A DNA stretch of 64,000 nucleotides from Lacibacter sediminis. GTDB taxonomy: Bacteria > Bacteroidota > Bacteroidia > Chitinophagales > Chitinophagaceae. How positions within the stretch are numbered: position 1 is the stretch's first letter; each line of letters opens with the position of its first letter. Location of the stretch: contig NZ_CP060007.1 in assembly GCF_014168535.1 (NCBI RefSeq), forward strand, positions 1,302,001-1,366,000. Reading direction: 5' to 3'. Of this stretch, positions 8,592-21,389 are shown piece by piece. Under the pieces are notes generated by a model that was not told the origin of the DNA, searched no databases, and saw only the letters and a program-made list of their open reading frames with translations. The position numbers and the translations under genes are program-made.

Positions 8592-9881
8592 GTGAATAAG
8601 AAACAAAACATATTACTCGCATTTTACGGTGATGATTTCACAGGCAGTACTGATGCACTTGAGTTTATTACAAGAGCCGGTGCAAAAGCTGTGTTGTTTA
8701 TTGAACCGCCCACTGCGGAACAACTGCAACAGTTTCCGGATATTGATGTGATTGGTGTGGCTGGTAAAACAAGATCATTATCACCTGCACAAATGAAAGA
8801 GATATTAATTCCTGCATTTGAACAGTTGAAAGCAAGTGGCGCAAAGCAGGTTCATTATAAAGTGTGTTCAACGTTTGATTCATCGCCAGCTGTTGGCAGT
8901 ATTGGTAAAGCCATTGATTGTGGAGCTGAGGTTTTTCAAAACAAACTGATTCCGGTGATTGGCGGTATGCCTGCATTGGGCAGGTACTGTTTGTTCGGCA
9001 ATTTGTTTGCACGAATGGGTATTGGCAGTAGCGGAAAAATTTACCGGCTGGATCGTCATCCATCCATGAGTAAACATCCTGTTACACCTGCCGATGAAAG
9101 TGATCTGCGTTTGCATATTGGTAAACAAACGACAAAGAAGATCGGATTAATTGATATCACACAACTAGAACAACCTGTTGAACAATGGAATGAAGGGCTG
9201 ATTGATGAAGAAGTGGTATTGGTTGATACCATGTATGAATCGCAGTTGATCAAGATCGGTGAGTGGATGGATGGATTGGAAGAAGACAAAACATTGTTCA
9301 GCGTAGGAGGTTCAGGTGTGGAAGCAGCATTGGGCAATTACTGGAATGAAAAGAAAATACTGAAGCCTGTCACAGAATGGAAACAGCCGGGCAAAGCAGA
9401 ATCCTTATTGGTGATTTCAGGAAGTTGTTCGCCTGTTACAGCCTCACAGATCGAATGGGCGAAAGAAAATGATTTTGCAGAATTGGTGCTTGATGCAATG
9501 CGAATAGTGAATGAAGATGCTGTTGATACTGTAATCGGTGATCATGTTGCAACGTTGCTGCAGCAGAAGAAGAAAGTAATTGTTCATACGGGCGCAAAAA
9601 AAACGGAAAATCTTTCTTCTGAAAAATTAGGAACAGCGTTGGGCAGCATTGCAAAACAAGCAGTGATGAAATCGAATGTAAAACGTGTGGTGATTGCCGG
9701 TGGTGATACAAGCAGTTATGCTGCAAGAGCGATGGAGATTGATGCGGTGGAAATGATTGCTCCGCTGGTGAGTGGTGCGCCGTTGTGTAAAGCTTATTCA
9801 ACAAATGAAAAAGTAAACGGACTGGAAGTGAACTTTAAAGGTGGACAGGTGGGGGCTGATGATTATTTTGGACTTTTTTGA
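8592..9881 (+). CDS. DUF1537 four-carbon-acid-sugar kinase family (candidate 3-oxo-isoapionate kinase)
   Basis: A 429-residue two-domain sugar-acid kinase. The N-terminal domain opens with the family motif YGDDFTGSTD (about residues 12-21), which binds substrate. The C-terminal nucleotide domain shows SGSCSPVTASQI near residue 277 and the glycine-rich GGDTSSYAARAM near residue 371, followed by a GGQVGADDYF tail as in other DUF1537 proteins. Known members phosphorylate threonate, erythronate, 3-oxo-tetronates and 3-oxo-isoapionate. Beside a RuBisCO-like protein the last is the best guess: it would make the 4-phosphate that the RuBisCO-like protein consumes in the cytoplasm. The start is GTG 8592. 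An in-frame TAA at 8583 leaves only two codons upstream, neither a usual start. Confidence 0.86.
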   Translation: MNKKQNILLAFYGDDFTGSTDALEFITRAGAKAVLFIEPPTAEQLQQFPDIDVIGVAGKTRSLSPAQMKEILIPAFEQLKASGAKQVHYKVCSTFDSSPAVGSIGKAIDCGAEVFQNKLIPVIGGMPALGRYCLFGNLFARMGIGSSGKIYRLDRHPSMSKHPVTPADESDLRLHIGKQTTKKIGLIDITQLEQPVEQWNEGLIDEEVVLVDTMYESQLIKIGEWMDGLEEDKTLFSVGGSGVEAALGNYWNEKKILKPVTEWKQPGKAESLLVISGSCSPVTASQIEWAKENDFAELVLDAMRIVNEDAVDTVIGDHVATLLQQKKKVIVHTGAKKTENLSSEKLGTALGSIAKQAVMKSNVKRVVIAGGDTSSYAARAMEIDAVEMIAPLVSGAPLCKAYSTNEKVNGLEVNFKGGQVGADDYFGLF

Positions 9882-9892
9882 ATAGTTAGTAT

Positions 9893-9966
9893 TTCACGCA
9901 AAGCTGCAAAGGAGCAAAGACGCAACGAAAACTTTGCGTCTTATGATCTTGGCGCCTTTGCGTGAA
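9893..9966 (+). repeat. Long intergenic inverted repeat
   Basis: The outer arms are TTTCACGCAAAG and CTTTGCGTGAAA, and a second nested pair (AAGACGCAA with a TTGCGTCTT arm) lies inside. The whole forms a hairpin of about 70 bases in the 184-base gap before the racemase-fold gene. The sequence type (GCAAAG / GACGCAA tracts) is that of dispersed intergenic repeats in this phylum. The remaining roughly 100 bases to 10065 show no clear promoter. Confidence 0.7.
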
Positions 9967-10065
9967 AAAGAAGAATAGAATTCAGAACCATGAAGAGTGC
10001 GACGCAACAGAAGATAAATAGTAGTAATGAAGCTGGTAACAAAAAATAAAACGTAATTAAATTAT

Positions 10066-10725
10066 ATGGCACAGAAAACATTAGGATTGATTCACACATC
10101 GGCAACATTAGTGCCCGTGTTTGCAGAATTGTGCAAGAAGTATTTGCCAAATGTAAAAGTATTCAACATTGTAGATGACAGTTTGATCAAGAATACCATT
10201 GCACGAGGAGCGTTGACACCCGATACATCACGCAGAGTGGTGAACTACGCAGGCTCAGCACAGGAAGCCGGTGCCGATTATATTTTATTTACCTGTTCAT
10301 CGATTGGCCCCGCAGTGGAAGCAGCCGCTGCATTAACACAGGTGCCTGTGTTACGTGTTGATCAGCCAATGGCTGACAAAGCAGTACAGTTAGGAAAACG
10401 TATTGGTGTGGTAGCAACCTTGTCAACCACATTAAATCCAACAAGTGATTTAGTGAGAAGAAGAGCCGCCATTGCTGGGAAAGAAATTGAATTGAAGTCT
10501 GTTTTATGCGAAGGTGCATTTGAAGCGTTGATGAGTGGCGATGCCGCAACGCATGATAAAAAAGTAGGCGATGCATTAAAACAATTGGCCAATGAAGTGG
10601 ATGTGATTTTGTTGGCGCAGGCAAGTATGGCAAGAGTGGTGGATACATTAACTGAAGCAGAAAAGAAAGTGCCGATATTGGCGAGCCCGCCGGTTGCAAT
10701 GGAATATTTAGCATCGATCTTATAA
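10066..10725 (+). CDS. Asp/Glu racemase-superfamily protein with a single catalytic-type cysteine
   Basis: A 219-residue cytoplasmic protein of the PLP-independent Asp/Glu/hydantoin racemase superfamily. The fold is seen from TCSSIGP (C77), the GVVATL strand near residue 114 and LLAQASMARV near residue 182. True racemases use two cysteines. Here the first (C77) is kept, but the second site reads Q185-A186-S187 where a Cys would be expected. A one-base reaction such as decarboxylation, isomerisation or C-C cleavage, rather than two-base racemisation, is therefore plausible. It lies between the kinase and a BASS transporter, so a step on an acidic sugar intermediate is likely, but I do not know a matching enzyme from described apiose pathways. 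C148 is the only other downstream Cys and is not in a family motif position. Confidence 0.75.
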   Translation: MAQKTLGLIHTSATLVPVFAELCKKYLPNVKVFNIVDDSLIKNTIARGALTPDTSRRVVNYAGSAQEAGADYILFTCSSIGPAVEAAAALTQVPVLRVDQPMADKAVQLGKRIGVVATLSTTLNPTSDLVRRRAAIAGKEIELKSVLCEGAFEALMSGDAATHDKKVGDALKQLANEVDVILLAQASMARVVDTLTEAEKKVPILASPPVAMEYLASIL

Positions 10726-10743
10726 GAACGCTGATTGTTTGTC

Positions 10744-12030
10744 ATGAAGAAACCGAATAAACTTTTTTTGATTCTTAGCGCTGTTGCTGCAGTAGTACTG
10801 CTGGCAGGGATTGTGATGCAGAATGCTTCGTTATACAAACCCTTTGCCATTGCGACGGCTGTTTGTTTTGCAATTGGGTTGGGTTCGGTACCATCGCTAA
10901 AAGGTTATCAGTATACCGCATGGATCATTGCAGCAGTTGTTGCAGGAATGGTTTTTCCGGAAGCATTTAAAAATTGGGGCGGCGTTAATCTGCGTGATAA
11001 AACATTGATCCTTGTCATTATTCAACTGGTGATGTTTGGCATGGGCACACATATGAGTCTGAAAGATTTCAGCGGACTTGCATCAACAGGTAAAGGCGTA
11101 TTGGTTGGTTTGTTTTGTCATTTCTCCATTATGCCATTGATGGGTTTATTACTTACAAAAGTATTTCAGTTTGAACCGGAGATAGCTGCAGGTATCATTC
11201 TCATTGGGAGTTGTAGCAGTGGTTTGGCAAGTAATGTAATGGTGTATTTAGCAAAAGCAAATTTGGTATTGAGTGTAATTGTAACAGCGATGGCTACATT
11301 GGTTGCTCCGTTGCTTACACCTTTATTAATGAAAACATTGGCAGGTACATTGATCGAAATAAAATTTATTGACATGATGATGGAGATCATCAAGATTGTG
11401 TTGGTGCCGATTGGTGCAGCATTGTTGCATGATTTTTTGAAACGGGCATCAGCAACGCAAAAGAAAAAAGTAAACATTATTGCAATCATTGCTGCAATAT
11501 GGATCGCTGTGATCGTTTTGTTTTTGCAAAAAGTTATTACTGATCATGGGTTGATGCAAAGCATGAATCTCTCGGGCTTCTTTGCAGGAGCGATCATTGC
11601 CGGTTTAGTTTATCACTGGCTATCGCTGAAGTTTCCAAAGCTTGACAGTATGATGCCGTTGATCTCGATGTTTGGTATTATTTATTTTACAACAGTAACA
11701 ACAGCGGCAGGCAGAGAGAACCTGATGAAAGTGGGAGTGCTGTTATTCATTGCATCGGTAATACATAATGCAGCAGGTTATTTCTTTGGTTACTGGCTCA
11801 GCCGTTTGTTTGGGATGGATAAAAATTCAAGTCGCACCATTGCGTTTGAAGTGGGATTGCAGAATGGTGGCATGGCGAGTGGCATTGCCGGAAGTATGGG
11901 TAAATTGGGAACGGTTGGTTTAGCTGCAGCCGTGTTTAGTCCGTGGATGAACATCAGTGGAAGTTTATTGGCGAATTATTGGAGAAGAAGACCTGTTGAG
12001 GAACCACAAAAACAAGAAGACAAAAATTAA
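10744..12030 (+). CDS. BASS-family (bile acid:sodium symporter-like) organic anion transporter
   Basis: About 428 residues from ATG 10744; an upstream TTG at 10735 is in frame but less likely. There are roughly ten membrane segments. Family features are the GMGTHMSLKDF segment, the GSCSSGLASN crossing motif and a second inverted-repeat motif near FEVGLQNGGMASG, with the paired Na+-site style Asn/Gly residues of BASS proteins. These carriers move bile acids, pantoate, pyruvate and other organic anions with Na+. Inside this cluster it could import a sugar acid such as apionate, or export an acidic end product (inference). An N-terminal extension with two or three extra hydrophobic stretches precedes the core. 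It is 12 bases upstream of GH105. Confidence 0.85.
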   Translation: MKKPNKLFLILSAVAAVVLLAGIVMQNASLYKPFAIATAVCFAIGLGSVPSLKGYQYTAWIIAAVVAGMVFPEAFKNWGGVNLRDKTLILVIIQLVMFGMGTHMSLKDFSGLASTGKGVLVGLFCHFSIMPLMGLLLTKVFQFEPEIAAGIILIGSCSSGLASNVMVYLAKANLVLSVIVTAMATLVAPLLTPLLMKTLAGTLIEIKFIDMMMEIIKIVLVPIGAALLHDFLKRASATQKKKVNIIAIIAAIWIAVIVLFLQKVITDHGLMQSMNLSGFFAGAIIAGLVYHWLSLKFPKLDSMMPLISMFGIIYFTTVTTAAGRENLMKVGVLLFIASVIHNAAGYFFGYWLSRLFGMDKNSSRTIAFEVGLQNGGMASGIAGSMGKLGTVGLAAAVFSPWMNISGSLLANYWRRRPVEEPQKQEDKN

Positions 12031-12042
12031 AATCAAGCGATA

Positions 12043-17735
<5,693 letters not shown>

Positions 17736-17744
17736 ATAGGCAAT

Positions 17745-18053
17745 ATGTTTTACTTTTTCAAATTGGAAATGGCATTAAAAGACGAGAATGATTCAAAAAT
17801 TTATGCGTTCATAAATGTATCTCATATTCCAACAGAGAAATTGGTTGAAATCTTTAAGATTGACTTGGCTAAAGACCCGAAGATATTAGATGGATATTTT
17901 TTAAAGTCATCGTATTATAAGAAGCATAAAAAGTATATCGAAAAGGAAATAGGTCAGATAAATTTAAATTTGTTTGAATATTGCTTACGACAGTATTGTT
18001 CTGACAATAAAAAATCAATAAGAAAGCTTTATAAATTAAAAACGATGGAATAA
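17745..18053 (+). CDS. Small hypothetical protein, lysine-rich
   Basis: A 102-residue reading frame (or 94 residues from ATG 17769) between the GH43-like and GH106 genes. I do not recognise a family. It is very rich in Lys, Asp, Glu, Tyr and Ile, has no signal peptide or membrane segment, and is more AT-rich than its neighbours. The C-terminal part is basic and helical in appearance, with KKHKKYIEKEIG and KKSIRKLYKLK runs. It starts 9 bases after one glycosidase and ends 21 bases before the next, so it is cotranscribed if real. A late insertion or a small regulatory or antitoxin-like protein are both possible, without direct support. Confidence 0.5.
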   Translation: MFYFFKLEMALKDENDSKIYAFINVSHIPTEKLVEIFKIDLAKDPKILDGYFLKSSYYKKHKKYIEKEIGQINLNLFEYCLRQYCSDNKKSIRKLYKLKTME

Positions 18054-18074
18054 TTATCCATTTGATGTTTGCGA

Positions 18075-21000
18075 ATGCGCTGTATAAATAAATATTTTTT
18101 GATCTTGGGCTTGATTGCTTTCGTTGCTGTCGATGTAGCGGCGCAATCAAAAAATCAGTTGAATACAATTGAACAGAATTTTCTCAATCCACCACAATCA
18201 GCCAAGCCCTGGGTATTCTGGTACTGGATGCATGCTGCGGTTTCTAAAGAAGGCATCACTGCCGATCTTGAAGCAATGAAAGAAGTGGGCATTGGTGGTG
18301 CTTATCTCATGCCAATCAAGGATACCGTTTCAAAAATTCCATTTCAGGCAACAGCAAGACAATTGTCTCCCGAATGGTGGAAGCTTGTAACGTTTGCCAT
18401 GCAGGAAGCTAAACGTTTGGATCTACAGTTAGGCATGCATGTGAGTGATGGCTTTGCGTTGGCAGGTGGCCCGTGGATCACCCCTGAGATGAGTATGCAA
18501 AAACTGGTTTGGACGAAAACCTATGTTGCAGCAGGTTCAAATGAAAAGATCAATTTATCACAACCTGAAGGCAAGGAAAATTATTATAAAGACATTGCAG
18601 TGTATGCTTACCCAGCTGTAAGCAATGCTGCATTTTCCGAAGTAGTATTAGTGCCATCTGTTATTACAAGCAATGGCACAAGAGCATCTTTTCTTTCATT
18701 TGAAAGCAGCGGTAATCAAAGTTTTAAAAGCGACAGCAGTTGCTGGATACAGTATAAATATCCAAAACCGTTTACCTGTCGTTCGGTGCGCATTAAAACA
18801 GGCGGCAATTCTTACCAGGCACATCGTTTATCCGTTTACGTAAGTGATGATGGCGATGAGTTTAAAAAAGTGCACCAACTGCAGGCGCCACGTCATGGCT
18901 GGCAGGATGCTGATGAAGATGTAACACATACTATTCCTGAAACAACAGCTCAATATTTCCGATTTGTATATGAAAAGCAGGGAAGCGAACCTGGTTCAGA
19001 AGATCTTGATGCGGCTAAATGGAAACCATCGTTGAAAGTGATGGGAATTTATTTGAGTGATGAACCGGTGATAAATCAATATGAATCGAAGAATGGTTCT
19101 GTATGGCGTGTTAGTTCTGCAACAACAAAAGAGGAAGTGCCTGTTGGTTCCGCTGTTCAACTGAAGAACATCGTCAACTTAACAGGCAAGATGGATGCAG
19201 ATGGTAATCTTAACTGGAAAGCACCTGCGGGTAATTGGGTGATCGTTCGTATTGGTCATACATCAACCGGTCATACAAATTATACAGGAGGTGCAGGTTT
19301 AGGTTTGGAAGTTGATAAATTCAATGCAAAAGCAGTGAAGCTGCAATTCGATAACTGGTTTGGAAAAGCATTTGCACAAGATCCTGCGCTGGCGAAACAA
19401 GTATTGAAAGTGTTTCATGTGGATAGTTGGGAGTGTGGCAGTCAGAACTGGGGAGCAAACTTTGCTACAGAGTTTAAGAAACGAAGAGGATACGATCTGA
19501 CGCCTTACTTATTAGTGATGGCAGGCATACCAATAGTAAGCGCAGATAAGTCAGAAAAAGTATTGCATGATGTACGTACCACGATTGCTGAGTTGGTGAA
19601 TGATGTGTTTTACTCCACGTTGAAAAAAGAAGCGCATGCATTGGGTTGCAGTGTAAGTGCAGAAGCGATTGCACCAACGATGGTGAGTGATGGTTTGATG
19701 CATTATAAACACAGTGATCTGCCGATGGGTGAATTTTGGTTAAACAGTCCTACACACGATAAACCAAATGATATGCGTGATGCCATAAGCGGTGCACATA
19801 TCTACGGTAAGAAAATTATCCAGTCCGAATCGTTTACAACTGTGCGGATGGATTGGACCGAACATCCCGGCAGTTTAAAAGTAGTGGGCGACCGCAATTT
19901 TGCATTAGGCATTAATAAAATGGTGATGCATGTATTTGCACATAATCCATTTCTTGATCGCAAACCCGGAGTAACACTTGATGGTGTGGGTTTGTATTAT
20001 CAACGTGATCAGACATGGTTCAAACAAAGCAAAGCATGGATCGAATACATTACAAGATGCCAATCGCTTTTGCAAATGGGCGATCCTGTTGTGGATGTGG
20101 CTGTGTTTACGGGAGAAGAAGTGCCGAGACGATCGATCTTACCTGATCGTTTGGTTAGCACATTACCCGGCATTTTCGGAAAAGAAAAAGTTGAAGCAGA
20201 GAAAAGAAGATTGGAGAATAAAGGTCAACCGTTAAGACAAATACCAGATGGTGTCAATCATTCAGCAAACATGGCCGATCCGGAAGATTGGATCGATCCT
20301 TTGAATGGATATACCTACGATTCATTTAATCCTGATGCATTGATGATGATGCAGGTGAAGAATGGAAGAGTAGTTCTACCGGGTGGAGCAAGCTATGGCG
20401 TGTTGGTGATACCGGGAAAAATGTTGATGAATCCAAACCCGACAATGAGTGCTGCTGTACAAAAGAAATTACAACAACTTGCTAAAGCCGGTGCAAAGAT
20501 GGTGATCGATCAGCAATGGATAAAGTTGTTTGGCAATAAAAAGAATATTGTTGCTGCGCCGTATATGGACAGTACGTTTGAGAAATTGGGGGTGAAGAGA
20601 GATGTGGAAATATTGAAAGGACGTAATTCAATTGCGTGGACGCATCGGAGAACTGCGGAAGATGATATCTATTTTTTTTCGAACCAGACTTCTAAAGAAG
20701 TTATAGTTGAAACAGCAGTTAATCAAATGAATAAACAACCTTATCTATTTGATCCAAAACATGGAGCCTCATTCGAATTCCGATATGGTGAAATGAAAAA
20801 TGACAGAACAAAATTGTTGCTGAAGTTGCCTCCGCATGGATCGACTTTTATTGTTTTTCAGAAAACAGATAAAAGAGTTTTGCTAAATAATGCGTTGCCC
20901 TGTGGAGTTTATCAATCAGACACATTGAAGACCGGGTGGCAAATTCAATTTGATAAAAAATACGTTGGCCTGGAAGCAAAAGTCAAAATCGATTCTTTAA

Positions 21001-21389
21001 AAAGCTGGACCAGTTTTGCAGATACATCGATAAAATATTATTCAGGGACTGCCATCTATTCTAATACATTTCAATGGGACAGAAATCAGGAGAATAGTTA
21101 TGTAAATCTCCTAATCGATTCATTGTACAATTTGGCAACTGTAAAAGTAAATGGTATTGATTGTGGTACTATCTGGACATATCCCTATTCGGTTCAAATT
21201 TCAAAAGCACTTAAACAAGGAACAAATACAATTGAAATTGAAGTTACGAATACATGGCATAACCGTTTGATTGCCGATGATCTTGTCTCGCCTGAAAAAC
21301 GAGTAACGTGGACGACAGCTCCGTTTCGTTTAAAAGGGAAACCTTTGCAACCGGCAGGAATTGTTGGCAACATTCAATTACAATATTGA
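18075..21389 (+). CDS. GH106 alpha-L-rhamnosidase
   Basis: About 1104 residues. I take ATG 18075 rather than the in-frame TTG at 18069; it gives a signal peptide ending VAAQ. The opening PWVFWYWMHAAVSKEGI block is typical of GH106. The TIM-barrel region has likely catalytic E453 (HVDSWECGS) and E553 (PMGEFWL), exactly 100 residues apart, as I recall for the characterised Bacteroides GH106 enzyme acting on rhamnogalacturonan II. Inserted beta-sandwich modules lie in the first 350 residues and a galactose-binding-like fold ends the protein (KVNGIDCGTIWTYPY). It removes terminal alpha-L-rhamnose, probably in the periplasm, complementing the GH78 enzyme that lacks a signal. Its stop overlaps the next start (TGATG). 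Confidence 0.88.
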   Translation: MRCINKYFLILGLIAFVAVDVAAQSKNQLNTIEQNFLNPPQSAKPWVFWYWMHAAVSKEGITADLEAMKEVGIGGAYLMPIKDTVSKIPFQATARQLSPEWWKLVTFAMQEAKRLDLQLGMHVSDGFALAGGPWITPEMSMQKLVWTKTYVAAGSNEKINLSQPEGKENYYKDIAVYAYPAVSNAAFSEVVLVPSVITSNGTRASFLSFESSGNQSFKSDSSCWIQYKYPKPFTCRSVRIKTGGNSYQAHRLSVYVSDDGDEFKKVHQLQAPRHGWQDADEDVTHTIPETTAQYFRFVYEKQGSEPGSEDLDAAKWKPSLKVMGIYLSDEPVINQYESKNGSVWRVSSATTKEEVPVGSAVQLKNIVNLTGKMDADGNLNWKAPAGNWVIVRIGHTSTGHTNYTGGAGLGLEVDKFNAKAVKLQFDNWFGKAFAQDPALAKQVLKVFHVDSWECGSQNWGANFATEFKKRRGYDLTPYLLVMAGIPIVSADKSEKVLHDVRTTIAELVNDVFYSTLKKEAHALGCSVSAEAIAPTMVSDGLMHYKHSDLPMGEFWLNSPTHDKPNDMRDAISGAHIYGKKIIQSESFTTVRMDWTEHPGSLKVVGDRNFALGINKMVMHVFAHNPFLDRKPGVTLDGVGLYYQRDQTWFKQSKAWIEYITRCQSLLQMGDPVVDVAVFTGEEVPRRSILPDRLVSTLPGIFGKEKVEAEKRRLENKGQPLRQIPDGVNHSANMADPEDWIDPLNGYTYDSFNPDALMMMQVKNGRVVLPGGASYGVLVIPGKMLMNPNPTMSAAVQKKLQQLAKAGAKMVIDQQWIKLFGNKKNIVAAPYMDSTFEKLGVKRDVEILKGRNSIAWTHRRTAEDDIYFFSNQTSKEVIVETAVNQMNKQPYLFDPKHGASFEFRYGEMKNDRTKLLLKLPPHGSTFIVFQKTDKRVLLNNALPCGVYQSDTLKTGWQIQFDKKYVGLEAKVKIDSLKSWTSFADTSIKYYSGTAIYSNTFQWDRNQENSYVNLLIDSLYNLATVKVNGIDCGTIWTYPYSVQISKALKQGTNTIEIEVTNTWHNRLIADDLVSPEKRVTWTTAPFRLKGKPLQPAGIVGNIQLQY

